DNA of 64,000 nt from Rhizophagus clarus (taxonomy: Eukaryota; Glomeromycota; Glomeromycetes; Glomerales; Glomeraceae), in the NCBI GenBank assembly GCA_015698045.1, contig BLAL01000011.1, positions 2,358,501 to 2,422,500 of the forward strand, written 5' to 3'. Each line of letters begins with the position of its first letter. Position 1 is the first letter of the stretch. The position numbers and the translations under genes are program-made. Below, piece by piece: positions 41,146 to 53,443 of the stretch. The notes under the pieces are model-generated. The model did not search any database. It was given only the letters and a program-made list of their open reading frames with translations, and was not told the origin of the DNA.

Positions 41146-42281
41146 GCAATAGCAAATTGTAAAAAAAATTTGATTGTAAATTTTTGTTTAAAGAAGCAGT
41201 ATTTTTTTTTTTTTTAAAAAAAAAAAAAAAATTAAAAGATAATCTTAAAATTACACATTAAAAAAAAAAAAATGAAAAATGAAAAAAAAAAAAACGAAAT
41301 AAAAAAATAAAATTCAATTTGTATTTATGCATTACACAACATATTTATTTATTTTGATCAAATATGGTATTTAAATATTAAATTAAATTAAATCTCAGAT
41401 AAAAAATAAACCGTAAAAAATCAACTTTTAAAACGAGAAATGGAATTTATAATTCGATTATATAAACGAAAATACCGAATTTGTTATTGCCTAATTAGGT
41501 TTAACAAATTTTAATGTTGGTTCAGAAAAAAAAAAAAATATCGCCCGAAAGATTCGCAATTTCAAACCTTTTTTTATTGTTATTTCTCAATATAGTTTAG
41601 TTAATTCATAATTTCTCGAACAAATTTGGTTAAAAAAATTAATTTGAACGCGGAAAATTTTTTTCCTCCGAAAAAAAAAAACACGAATTAAATAAATATC
41701 TATATATACTACTAACACCAATATATGCTTTTCCTTTATTTCCTAAAAATACATCAGTGTCTAATACCAATATAGTAATATGTTTCTTTATAAAAAATAT
41801 TCATTGAGATCATATATTTGGTATTTAATTATGTACGTTTTTAAATAATCATTTAGAGTTGGTGTTATTAAAAATAATTTATGAGGGGATTTCCTTATAT
41901 TAGAAGTCGATATAAAGCTGTGTAACAGGCCAGAATTTTCTATACGTAAAGAAACAATGGCTATTGAAATAATAGGAAAATTGATCAAAGGGAAAGATTT
42001 AAAAAAGTATTATCCAAAATTATATAATTAAATAATGCGATAAAATCATTTTGACCATTATATAAAGTTCAACCCTTACTGTAATGTTATTATTTTATTC
42101 ACACGTATTAATTTTCAATCTTCATTTCCATTTTCAATAAAACAATAAAGTAACTAAAAATAATTATAATACAGTAATAATACATCCATCATATGGGGAA
42201 AAAAGAAATATTTCTTTTTTTTTTTCTCATATAAATATCCGTTCATATTTCCTTGATCATAATTCAAATTAATTATTAACA
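40835..42281. other. Long AT-rich intergenic region
   Basis: About 1.4 kb of non-coding DNA between the SPP1-like and kinase genes. It holds many homopolymer runs, including a T14-A16 palindrome at 41202-41231 and a T run at about 41112-41138. A frame at 41788-41988 (minus) has no recognisable features. I see no RNA gene or element ends. Confidence 0.45.
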
Positions 42282-43448
42282 ATGTCACAAAGATTTCGAA
42301 ATTTAAGTAGTGGATCAGAACAACTTGATAATTATTTAAAAAGTACTCAAAAACTTAATCAAGATGATCCTATAAATTTACCATTATTTTTTATACCATA
42401 TAATGAATTTGATGATATAAAATTATTAAAAAAAGGTGGGGAAGGTATTATTTATAAATCAGAATGGAAAATTGGTTTAAATGGTTTAGGACCTGAAACT
42501 GTTGCATTAAAAACTTTATTAAATAAATTGGATATAAAAAAATTTATAAATGAATTGGATTTACAAAGAAAACTTTATGGTACTTATATTCCTTTAGTTT
42601 ATGGTGTTACTAAAGATTTTAATAATCATTATATGATAGTAATGGAATATGCTAAAAATGGTGATTTAAGAAATTATCTTATTAATAATTATAATAATCT
42701 TAATTTTAAAGATAAATTACGTATGTTAAAAGAAATTATACTTGCTATAAAAGATATACATTCTAATAATTTAATTCATGGTGATATCCATCCTGGTAAT
42801 ATATTAAGAGGTGAAAATTCTTTTTATGTATCAGATTTCGGTTTATGTCATCCTTATACAGAAGAAAGAGAGAGAAAAATAATTTATGGTATACCTCCTT
42901 ATGTTGCTCCTGAAATTTTTTTAAAGGAACATTATGGTCCTGAAGCTGATATTTATGGTTTTAGTATGATAGCTTGGGAAATTCTTAGTGGTAAAAAAGT
43001 TTATGATAATTGTCCTCATGATTTTGATTTAATACAATCAATTACGAATAATGATAAAAGACCTCCTCCTATTAATGGTACCCCTTTAGAATTATGGAAT
43101 TTAATTCAATCTTGTTGGGATAAAGATTATACTAAAAGACCGAAGGCAAAAGAAATTTATTCTACTTTGGTTAAATGGTTATTAATTGATGAAATTTATA
43201 AAATTTGGGAAAATGATTTAAAAAAAGGAATTACCGAAAATTTTATTTTTACAAATGATGATAATTTCTTGAGTATTAATAATATTAATTATAGTAATAA
43301 ACAAGTTACTGGTTCAACTCTTTCTATTCATGATAGATTTCCTACTGGTAATACTACTAGTAGTATAACTAGCAATAATTCTTCTCCTGAAAATGATGAT
43401 TATGTGTCAATACAAATTGATCTCGTAATTCCCAATAATTTAACTTAG
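42282..43448 (+). CDS. Tyrosine-kinase-like (TKL) protein kinase
   Basis: A single-exon frame of 388 residues. Kinase landmarks are complete: glycine loop LLKKGGEGIIYKSEW, catalytic lysine in VALKTLL, catalytic loop HGDIHPGNIL, DFG in VSDFGLCHP, an APE-type VAPEIFLKEHYGPEADIYGF, and the C-lobe arginine in CWDKDYTKRPKAKEI. HGDIHPGN in place of HRDLKxxN resembles the large lineage-specific TKL/Sel1-associated kinase families of Rhizophagus. After the domain there is a low-complexity Ser/Thr/Asn tail. Coding sequence is far more AT-rich than neighbouring genes and has no intron, which suggests a recently expanded, possibly retroposed or locally duplicated family. The substrate is unknown. Confidence 0.88.
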   Translation: MSQRFRNLSSGSEQLDNYLKSTQKLNQDDPINLPLFFIPYNEFDDIKLLKKGGEGIIYKSEWKIGLNGLGPETVALKTLLNKLDIKKFINELDLQRKLYGTYIPLVYGVTKDFNNHYMIVMEYAKNGDLRNYLINNYNNLNFKDKLRMLKEIILAIKDIHSNNLIHGDIHPGNILRGENSFYVSDFGLCHPYTEERERKIIYGIPPYVAPEIFLKEHYGPEADIYGFSMIAWEILSGKKVYDNCPHDFDLIQSITNNDKRPPPINGTPLELWNLIQSCWDKDYTKRPKAKEIYSTLVKWLLIDEIYKIWENDLKKGITENFIFTNDDNFLSINNINYSNKQVTGSTLSIHDRFPTGNTTSSITSNNSSPENDDYVSIQIDLVIPNNLT

Positions 43449-43591
43449 TATGCAAAACCACGTAAAATTATAATCAAATTTTTGCTTACAAAAAATTATT
43501 TCAATTTATTTAACGAGATTAAAACAACAAATTATATAATTATTTTTTTTTTTAAAAAAAAAAAGAAAAAAAGTACAAATGATTATTCTCT

Positions 43592-45944
43592 TTAAAATGA
43601 TTTCTTACTAATCCACCTGTTAAAGAAATCTAAACTGGCTGCCGCTTGATCATACGGAACCATATGACCTGCTTCAAATACTCGCAAGAATGTTAACCCT
43701 TCATGAGATCTGATATATCCTGCGTGAGTGGATGTTTTTTCCGTAATCCATTTCGTATCTTCTGCTGCATTAAATCCTTCTTTACCTTCCCATATCAATT
43801 CTTTAACCCAAGCTTCATTTCCATACCAATTACAAATAAAATCAGCATCACTAAAGAAAAGGGGAAAATGGGGGGGAAATAATAATCCTTTATTAGCCAA
43901 ATAAATCGTCGACTAACTTTTCAGATTATAATTTGATAAAATACTTGCCCTGCATATACTAATACATCTATGCCTGATTTTAACAAATCTGGAATAAGAA
44001 GATGGAATGGTCTCATCCTGAAATAATAAATAAAATCAGAATATATTTATTTTCATAAATTAAATCATTTCAATTTATTTACCAATCTCCTGACATTTGG
44101 AAAGCAAAATTGATTTGCATATTACAACTCCTACAATAAATTTGCGAAAAATGGAAAAATTTTAAATAAATTATTTAATAATTTTTTTTCAAATAAATGA
44201 CAATTGATACACTTACTCGTATTTGACTTCATCGCTGACACCTAACTCCTTCTTAACCTCAGGGAGATTGGAGTAATTTTCAATAGCTTTAAGGATAGGA
44301 TAACATAATTGTCCTCCTTCACATTCAACTCTAACGTCATAAGGATTTTGTCCAGAAGCTTGATAAGGTTGAATCATTTTACTATTACAATACATTGAAG
44401 CTGGAAGACAAGTAAAGACACTGGGTTTCTCGTAACAATTGCTGATCATCTTAGCACATTTAGGATACGCTTGAGTCATACTATCACAAGTATCTTGAGT
44501 CAAAACTGGCTTATATGTATTATTACATGCCATCTAAATAAAAAGCATCATATGTCTCATCATTAAATAAAGAATTTATCAAAGGTTACAAAAAAAAAAA
44601 AAAAAAAAGGTAAATTACCTTTGGGTAATATTCATATTGGACCAAAGGATCGACAAGACCATTTCCTATTAAAACCGATTCGAGATTGATATGTATAAGA
44701 TCTTGCAATCCCTCTGGTCTTGAAAGAATCCATGACGAAGTTCCTTTATTGTTGTTGTTAATCTCCGCGGCGATAGCAGGGATATAATGACCAGCGTATC
44801 TATTGATAAACAAAAAAAAAAGAAATTGTGCATTATAAATAAATATCAGATATTATATTATATATGACATGCGCAATTATACTTACGATTCACCAGCAAT
44901 ATGGAAATCCAAATTTGCAAATTGGCTGAATTCTTTGTAAAAGATTTGAAGGAAAGCGTAAACATCAGTTGCTGCAGCAAGTGTACTAGATACTCCGTCT
45001 CCATAAGAGTAACCAACATTTATAGGCTAACGAGCGATAATGTATAATAATTAATTAATATAAACGAATGTAATGTAACAAATAAATAGAGCATAATACA
45101 AAATCATACTTGATCCAGGAATAAAACATTAGCATTGTTATTCCATGAATGCTCATTCCAAACTGTAGAAGTTCCATTTTCAGTAACAGCACATGGTCCA
45201 AGTTCAAAGTACAAACCAGTCAAAGAAGAACATCTAATTGTATAAAATTAATTACTTGTTCGTCCGAGCGATATAATATTGCATTGCGATAAAAACAAAA
45301 AATCATTTTTATAACGTACCCTGGACCACCATTAAGCTAATTAAAGATTGTAGTTTACCAAATTATTAAATGGAAAAAGATAAGCGATTAAAAAAATGAA
45401 AAAATGAAAACTTTTGATAAATAAATCGTTTACAAAATACGAACCCAAAGGACGACAGGATCTTGTTGAGAATTATTCCTTGATTCAAAGAACCAAAAGA
45501 AGAAATGTTTTCTAGTACCAACATTAAGATATCCGGAATACTAATAATTTATTTAAATATCTAATCAAAATTTTATTTATATTCTCACTGGCAACGAATA
45601 AATAAACAAACCTGTTTAACAGTAGGATCACAAATTTTTGGTTCTTTTAACTTAATTTCATAGTCGGGAAAAGCTTTATGGGTTAAAACTTTAAGCCAAC
45701 CATCATCGGATTTATCTTGTTTATTATTATTATTATTCCATTTATCATTAACAAACTTATTAACAGTATCTTCCAATATCTGTTCGGCTTTTTCACCTAA
45801 CCAATTACCAGTTTCTAGAAGAAATTCTTCTTGATTCAAAAGTTGAGCTTGAACTAAAGTGCTCAACCCAAATAATATAGTAAAAAGCACTACTACAGAT
45901 ATCATTAAAAAAAACCGCGGTTTACTCGCGTATTTATTGGCCAT
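43592..45944 (-). CDS. Serine carboxypeptidase, carboxypeptidase Y-like
   Basis: About ten exons. The start [16 protein letters not shown] leads to a hydrophobic signal segment (residues ~12-33). A propeptide-like region follows up to [21 protein letters not shown], then the mature enzyme [20 protein letters not shown]. Catalytic landmarks are [19 protein letters not shown], the nucleophile serine in HIAGESYAGHYIP, the aspartate in [14 protein letters not shown] and the histidine in [12 protein letters not shown]. The family is S10, and the cysteine-rich middle ([13 protein letters not shown]) agrees with CPY. CPY is a vacuolar exopeptidase that trims C-terminal residues. Secretion is an alternative. 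Several introns split conserved motifs, including one inside the GES-YAGHY serine motif. Confidence 0.92.
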
Positions 45945-46410
45945 AATTGTTTATATTTAACAAGTTCGTAACAAAAAAGAAAATTAATGAAAAGGGAAAA
46001 CCTAAGGATAACCATTTTAAATGAGTCAATAACAAAGTTTTTTTTTTTTCGTTACACTGCGTAGGCGTAAATTTTGTTTTTTTTTTTTGACTAATCATTC
46101 AAAAGAAACTAAAGTAAAAAAAGTAATTATATTAGCTTTAGAAAGAATTTGTCAAATATTTATACTATTGTTTGTGTAATCAAACACTTTTTGGGCGTAG
46201 AATCGGTAAAAAAACGTTCCAATTCACCGGGAATTGATTTTGTATACGCAGAAAAAAAATTAAAATAATCATCTATATAAATTATTCTTAATTTCAACAA
46301 ATTAACTCAAAAAATCTTAAAAAACAAAAATTCTATTAGTTATTATTTTCATAGTGAGAAATCTCTATAAATAGAAATTGCAAAGCATTTTTTATTTATG
46401 GTATAGCTCC
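45945..46410. other. CPY promoter and orphan-gene 3' region
   Basis: 466 bp between the carboxypeptidase start and the next stop, both minus. It contains T runs at about 46038-46051 and 46076-46090. No gene is seen. Confidence 0.4.
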
Positions 46411-47523
46411 TCATTCCAATGTCGCATCAAGAATTATTTCATCATCTTGACTTTCTTTTTTTAAAACTGGTTTCATTATATTGTACATAGGAGATAATGT
46501 TAATTCACCGGTTTTATCAGTTGAAGACATTGTATTTCGAAAAGGTTTAATGTTTTGTATTGGTTGAAAATTCGTATAATCATTTGTTTCTTTGTCGTGT
46601 GAATAAGTGTATCTATTTGACTTTTTTGAATGAACTTTTGACTCTGACTTCAGCCTCGTTCGTGTTAAATGTGTTTCTGAAGGAATTGTTAAATCTAATT
46701 GCGGTATTGTTGACATTGATGGTTTTATTCGGGAAGAGACTGTTTTCGGAGGAGATGCCGAGTCTAACCGTGACGACAATATATCCTTTTTTAAATGTGA
46801 TTCTGGAGGACGTTTTAAATCTGAATGTGATAAAGTTGTTCGTAAATAATTTGATTTTGGAGGATGATTTAAATCTGACTGTGACAAAGCTGTTTTTAAA
46901 TTCTTTTTTGAATGAGTTTCTGGAAGGAGGAGTAAACTAGGTTGTGACTTTGAAATTTTTTTAGGTGAATCTACTAAAGATGAAGATGGTATAGGAGAAA
47001 TGTCATCTTCCGAATCTTTAGTAAGTAATAAATTTAATAATGACAATCGTAATGGTTCTGCTTTAATATCATCGTTTCTTATTGGTGTGGGAGGAGGAGG
47101 AAGAGGCACTTTAAATGGTTTAAATAAAAAAGTTTTGTTATTATCAAATTTCGTCCTACTAGAAGAAGTTGAACTTCTTCCTGAGCTAAGATTACTAAGA
47201 TTTAAAGATAAACTTTCTTTTGGAGAAGAGAATGAAGCACTTTTTCTCAAAGGTTGTAAAACTTTTTGAGTTGCTTCCTTCAATTCTTCGAGATGATCTG
47301 CCGCAGTTTTTTTAGGTGAGGGTTTTATATCTATTTCTTCCAATTCTATTATTGGTTGTTCGAGAACATGATTTTTTCTTTTTCTTCTTCTTTTTTTAAA
47401 TAAAAGTCGTCCAATATAAATGATTGCACCAATAAAGATAACAACAATTCCAATTATTATATCAACATATATTGCCGGAGTCGTATTATTTTTATTTGAT
47501 GGTATCATACTTTCTGATGACAA
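46411..47523 (-). CDS. Orphan single-span membrane protein
   Basis: A single-exon frame of 370 residues that I do not recognise. A short N-terminus (about 18 residues) precedes one membrane segment, DIIIGIVVIFIGAIIYI (about 21-37). The polybasic stop-transfer sequence KKRRRKRK follows, so the long remainder should be cytosolic by the positive-inside rule. The cytosolic part is Ser/Pro/Lys-rich and probably disordered, with a proline stretch PLPPPPTP. Between about residues 205 and 275 a degenerate repeat recurs (LSQSDLNHPPKSN, LSHSDLKRPPESH, then SSRLDSASPPK). A signal peptide is not evident. It may be a signalling anchor or cell-wall sensor-like protein, but nothing proves function. The antisense frames over it are shadows. 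Confidence 0.65.
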   Translation of the reverse strand: MSSESMIPSNKNNTTPAIYVDIIIGIVVIFIGAIIYIGRLLFKKRRRKRKNHVLEQPIIELEEIDIKPSPKKTAADHLEELKEATQKVLQPLRKSASFSSPKESLSLNLSNLSSGRSSTSSSRTKFDNNKTFLFKPFKVPLPPPPTPIRNDDIKAEPLRLSLLNLLLTKDSEDDISPIPSSSLVDSPKKISKSQPSLLLLPETHSKKNLKTALSQSDLNHPPKSNYLRTTLSHSDLKRPPESHLKKDILSSRLDSASPPKTVSSRIKPSMSTIPQLDLTIPSETHLTRTRLKSESKVHSKKSNRYTYSHDKETNDYTNFQPIQNIKPFRNTMSSTDKTGELTLSPMYNIMKPVLKKESQDDEIILDATLE

Positions 47524-49690
47524 TAAGAATGAAGTTACTATTTATTATATTTGGTGTTCGCGTTCTCTAAAAAAAAAAAAAAAAAAAAAAGGTTTTTCGT
47601 TATTTAAATTTGTTAGTTTTATTAATCATTTTCATCGTATATAACAAGATAAAAACAATATTTACCGAGCAATGAAAAGAAAATTAAAATAATATAAAGG
47701 AAAGAAGGTTGTCTGTTAATAAGGGAATAAGAAACAGATATATAGTTACAAATAATAATTATAAAATACGTAAATGGGTCAAAAGAAGAAGAAGAAAAGA
47801 AAAAAGAAAAGAAAGGAAAACAAAAACCAAAAAAAAAAAAAAAATTAAAATAAAATTAATGAACTAATTTTCTTTACATCAGAATAATTAACATATTTTA
47901 CAAAAAAAAAAAGGAAAGAGAATTAAAAATTCCCATTTTATATGTTAGAATAAAGATTTTCGCGGGATACTTTTTACAATGAATGCATATAAATTAACTC
48001 GCGTTATCAACCTATAAAATTAAGTGATAAATAAATATAAATCTAAAAAAATGAAATTCATGCGGTTTATTCAAGACGGGATTTTTAACCAAATTGGAAT
48101 TTATTTACCTAGTATATGGGAAACGGGTGATATCTCGTATGTGATAATTAAGATAATCAAGTAATTTATAATGCGAATTTAATCATCGTCCAGAAAAGAT
48201 TGTCAAGAAATTCTTTACGGATAGACAATTTACATTTAAATGAGCATAAATAAAACTTTAGTAACTTTCGTAACTTTGATGACTTTAGTAGAGTTCGTAA
48301 AACTTTCGTAACTTTAGTAATTCTCCATAGTTATTTAATAATACGAAATTAATAAAATTAATAAAAAGATTTAAAGCAGTAAAATGATAATAATTGATTT
48401 CAATCAGGGCTTTATTAATAGATTGATTGGTTTACGTAAAATTGATGACGATCCTAGTGAAACATCGCGTGATGAATATCATAACGCCATAAAGAACTTT
48501 TGCGATTGTTTGATATTTAAGTAGAATTTTTAATTCGTGAAAATAAATTAAATGATAAATCATTTCAGGGACTGCGTTCTGATTTTAAAGATTCGTCTTA
48601 TAATAAGATTTTTATTTTTATATCATATATGTGACTGATTGAACCTTTTTTATTCGTAATACTGTTTTGCTCCTTTTTTTTTTTTTTTTTTTTTTTATCA
48701 TTTATCAATAATTTGTAGGTTCGTGTTATTTAGGGGACAAAAAATTTTTCTTTATTAACATAATTAACTTCTAGTAATTCAAATTCGCCTTTTTTTTTTT
48801 TGTTTTTGAAAAATAAAAATGTTCAGACATGGAACAATTCGTTATTTTATATTAATCTATTCATTGAATTAACATTATCACTGTGATTAATTATTGAATG
48901 GAGTCTCCTTTTTTTTTTTTAGAGACTTTCACATTTTTGATAATCTCAAATAAGAATGTTTCCGTAATATCGGTCCGAAAAATTCGGAACTTAACATTTG
49001 ACCTAATTCATCGACCGTTGATCATTAAATGTAAAGAGTTTATCGATATTATCGATAAAACATTTTAGTCAGATATCGAATATGCACATGAACACATGAA
49101 ACATTTTAATTCAGATTATCAAATAAAAAATCTTTTTCATATGAATGCGTAAAACATGCTGCATATTATGTCCTGCTAATAAAAGGAATATTTACGTATT
49201 CGATTGACGTTAGATTTGGTCTATCATTACAAAATTTTACCTGATTTAATATCAAATTCATTTTTTGGGGATCAAAATTTTTAAACTTGGTACTTAAAAA
49301 TGTTACTCATAAGGGTTATATCCTTTGGTTAGTTTTCATGTTCTAATTTCAATTATCATAATTGCTTATAATTTTATCACAAATTGTACCTGGTATAAGT
49401 TTAATCCAATTTCCTATTATCCGTGATGCCGGCAAATAATTCATGACGTCATACCCTTAAGGATAAATTATTCGTTCCGACTATCATATTCTCGCCGACG
49501 GTAATTCAAATCTTCCATTAATAATCTTACGTAATGTACGGCATTTTTAATTAAATTATCCATAATTAGTAATTAATTTTATTTCTTGCAGCATTTGTTT
49601 TACTGAAATGATTTTTTTATTACTAAGATTTTATTTTTCTATAAATTTAACTCTCTTTTGATACAATTTTATAAATTTATATCTTAAAAA
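47524..49690. other. 2.2-kb gene-free region
   Basis: No coding frame, tRNA or element ends could be supported on either strand. It has several A and T runs (A20 near 47572, T24 near 48678). Around 48260-48320 the phrase GTAACTTTCGTAAC/TTTAGTAA repeats in a short imperfect tandem. Long 5' and 3' untranslated regions of the flanking genes may lie here. Confidence 0.45.
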
Positions 49691-51572
49691 ATGAGTTCAT
49701 CAAAAGAAATTCATCTCGTAGTATTTTCTCATGGGTAAATTTATGATCTTTTAAATTCTTTTTATCGATTTACAAATTCAATTAATTGGATGTCTTTGAT
49801 TTAGTTTATGGGGAAATCCTAGTCATTTAAAATATCTAGTTGAACAATTTGAAGAAAAACATGGTGATAATGTTCATATTGTAAGTCAATTCTTTCCCTC
49901 TTGGGAGAATTCCCTTATTTGATATGTTTTAATATTCAATCATTTTTCTTTAGTTAAACGCAAAGTGCAACTCATCAAAATATACATATGATGGTATAAA
50001 TGTATGTGGGGATAGACTTGTAGAAGAAGTACGTTGAAATTTTATTTATTAAAATTATCATTTCATTTTTATATCAGAAATTTTTAATTTCGTTTCCTGA
50101 ATAATTAGATTCATGCTGAAGTTAAATCCCTTCAAGACAAATCTTCAAATAAAATCACGAAATTTAGTATAATTGGATATTCTCTTGGTGGTTTAATATC
50201 AAGATATGCGATTGGAATACTTTATCAACAAGGATTTTTTAAACTTATTGAACCAATTGTATATATTATTTTTTGTTTTTTCTTTTTTTCTTTTTTTCTT
50301 TTTTTTTTATAAAAAAAAAAAAAAAAATCGATTATACCTAATTTAATTCTTTTAATTTATTGTTAGTTGTTTATAACATTTGCTACCCCTCATTTAGGTA
50401 TTCGACGTGAAGACAATAAAACTTTCACAAAAATTGTTACTTGGATGTCATCAACTCTTTTATCACAAACTGGTAATGTACTTCATTTTACTTCCCAAGT
50501 TTTTTTTTTTTAAAAAAAAAAAATCTAATCTAAAGAAGAAATTTAAAATTTTCAGGAGAGCAACTTATATTTGTGGATAAATATGAAGGTGATGAACCGA
50601 TTTTATTGTCAATGACTCGTCCAGGTAAAAATTAATTTTATTATCTATTTGTTTTAATTCATCTCAAAGGTATTTATGTTTCTTTTTTATATTTCAAAAA
50701 GATAAAATTTTTTTTATAGCTCTTTCTGAGTTTAAATATAGAAAATTATATGCAAATACCAGGAATGATAGGACGGTTCCTTTTTGGACTGCTGCGATAT
50801 CTGAAATCGATCCATTTGAGAATTTTGATGAATTGGAAATGTAAAATTATTTATCATCTTATCATCCTTATTTCAAACTTTTAATAATAATAATATTATT
50901 ATTGCTCATAAATTCTATTATATTATTAATTTTTATAGTGTGACTAATGAGAAATTTGGAGATATAATTGAATCAATATCAAAAATTGAAAATGTACAAA
51001 AAATTCCTTTTAATCAAATGTTAACAAATACGATCAAAGAAGTTCTACGTTATTTGTTGGTTGCTGTAGCTACTCCTATTCTTTTACCTTTATGGATTAT
51101 TTTTGTACTTAGTACTATAACAGTGCAAGGGATAATGTCAAGACGAAGAGTACGAAAAATTTCAGCTATGAAGACTAAGAATTCAAACATTGATTCGTCA
51201 AAAGATTTTGGTACTGCTATTGGAGCTACAAGCTTAGAAGAAGACGCTGTGGAAACTGCATTGAATATAAAAAATTTTCTTGCAACAAGTTCACCTACAA
51301 CTCCAAAATCACTGTCAAATTCAAAACTATTTGAAAATACTTCCACTTCTGCATCGATGTCTGAATTTACCACGTCTTTACAATTTCCTCGTGTTCGTGT
51401 CTGTCAAGCTCAATGTGAAGCATTTTCAAATTTAAATAAATTAAAATGGGAGAAATATGTTGTGTTTCTTGATGCATTTAACGCTCATGCAGCCATTGTT
51501 GTGAGAAATCGGCTCCATACAAAGGGAAAAGAAATCATAAAACATTTTGTAGAAGAAGCATTTATTATTTAA
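49691..51572 (+). CDS. Lipase/esterase, DUF676 family (Lpl1/Rog1-like)
   Basis: About eight exons. The start MSSSKEIHLVVFSHG joins LWGNPSHLKYLVEQF, the oxyanion-side HG of this alpha/beta-hydrolase family. The nucleophile elbow is IGYSLGGLISRYAIG (GxSxG), followed by FATPHLGIRRED and later NTRNDRTVPFWTAA, where aspartate and preceding residues match the family. The C-terminal histidine is probably the one in FNAHAAIVVR. Another hydrophobic segment, LLVAVATPILLPLWIIFVL, could insert in a membrane. Order and length resemble yeast Lpl1, a lipid-droplet phospholipase, and Rog1, a monoacylglycerol lipase. I cannot separate these. Two introns carry T-A palindromes (near 50300 and at 50500-50523). 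Confidence 0.85.
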
Positions 51573-51692
51573 GTAAATTTATTTAAGAAATTAGAAAAGG
51601 TTTAATTAGTGAATCTTTAAACAAAAGAAAAGATTATTTTTATAATTAAACTATTTAGAAAATTAATTAAATATATTCGTCCCATTAAATCT

Positions 51693-53443
51693 TTAACGTT
51701 GCTTTGATTGTTCCAATTGTTCTGATTGCTTTTTAACATTATTAAAGATGGATAAAGCCTGAAAATTCAAATGATTAATTTAAATATATATATATATATA
51801 TCAATCGTAAAGTAATTTTCTTACATACCTGCGCAATCATAGATCCGGCGTCACTGGTAGACGCGGGAACTATAATAGAGTTGCCTTCTTTCGCAAGATT
51901 TCCGAATGCTTCCATATATTTCTCAGCAACTGTAAGTGTTACGGCATCACTGCCACGAGGATTCTCAATAGCTAAAGCAATCTTTTGAATTCCTTCAGCC
52001 GTGGCTCTAGCACGAAGAACAATGGCTTCAGCCTCACCTAATAAATAACACGAATTTAATATAATTACATAATTTATTATATTAGTGTACAATTGCGACC
52101 GTCTACCTGCTGCTTTATTAATTTGTTCAGCCTTTTCAGCCTCTGAAGCTAAAATAACAGCTTGTTTACTTCCTTCAGCAACATTTATTGCAGCTTGTCT
52201 TTGACCTGAAATAAATAAGAAATTAAAGTTTAAAATATTTATCATATATTTAACTTATATGCAAAAATCATGTAACCTTCTGATTCAAGAATGGATGCTC
52301 TTTTGGATCGTTCAGCAGATACTTGTTGATGCATAGACTCAACAACCTTATTTGGTGGATGAATATCACCTTATCAAAAAAAAAAAAGAGGTCAAACAAT
52401 TATAATATAACAGACAATGAAAATATTATGAAAATATAAATAAAACTCACGAATTTCATATCTCAAACATCGAATTCCCCACGCATCAGCCGCACTATTA
52501 ATTGCGTCAACAATGTTGGCGTTCAAATGTGCGCGTTCTGCTAAGGTTCTATCTAGCGTCATTTGACCAATTTCAGCACGCATTGTTGTTTGAGCTAATT
52601 GCGCAACAGCATATTCTGCATCTTCGACGCCATAAGAGGCCTATCGTAAATGAAAGTAAATAAAAAATAATTTTCATTTTTTTCATAGAAAATCAATTGA
52701 TTACCTTATATGGATCAACTACTTTAATATACAATACGCCATCCAAAACTAAAGTGACATTATCTACAAAATTTTAAGCTGGGAAATTAACTTTATCTAC
52801 AAGAATCAAATTGAGAAAAGCATAAATACTAACCTTGCGTAATTGCACTTTGAGCTGGAATATTTAAACAAATTTCTTTAAGGCTTTTAACGTATTTAAT
52901 TCGCTCTAAAAACGGAATCACAAATGATAAACCGGGTTGTAGAAGTCTGTCAAACTATAAGAAATGATGATAAAATTCAAATTAAACGTGTTAATCGGAC
53001 CAGAATAAAGTGTCAGCATGCAAAAAAAACCTTTCCAAATCGTTCTACAATCCAGGCTTCTTGTTGCGGAACGAAATTTATAATCTAATAACAAAGTTCT
53101 TGATTAATCGACAAAACCTATAAGTTTGACGAATATAATTTACAGACCGTATTTCTCGGCAACCTTGTACGGCTACGAAATTCGGCCGGCTGTGAAGAAA
53201 ATGCCGTAAACTCGTCGGGAAGGTTTCCATACGAATTAAAAGCTTTTTGATTCAAATTGATAAAACGAGGTGTTGACTGAACAACAAAATTTATACAGAT
53301 TAAACTTATCGAATAACATAAATCACAGGAAGTATTCATTAATTGCGAACCAAAAGTGCATTTCTTCTTGTATAATTTGACAGTAAAGTATTTTGATTAG
53401 AAGTCACCAAAGTAAGTAAACGAGAACTTCTACTTGAGGCCAT
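51693..53443 (-). CDS. Stomatin-like protein 2 (mitochondrial SPFH)
   Basis: About nine exons. The start MASSRSSRLLTLVTSN and the following Arg/Ser-rich segment look like a mitochondrial presequence. The SPFH/band-7 domain begins IINFVPQQEAWIVERFGKF, then LLQPGLSFVIPFLERI, NVTLVLDGVLYIKVVDP, MRAEIGQMTLDRTLAERAHL and WGIRCLRYEIRDIHPP. A coiled-coil rich in Ala/Glu follows (INVAEGSKQAVILASEAEKAE), ending LEQSKQR. This matches SLP-2/STOML2, which organises cardiolipin-rich inner-membrane domains and respiratory complexes with prohibitins. Family assignment is secure and mitochondrial targeting is inference from the N-terminus. Confidence 0.9.

Noticed and set aside
46560-47269. Plus-strand frames of 89-126 codons opposite the orphan membrane-protein gene
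   Set aside because: They are antisense to one continuous 370-codon frame that has a membrane helix, a stop-transfer signal and ordered low-complexity composition.
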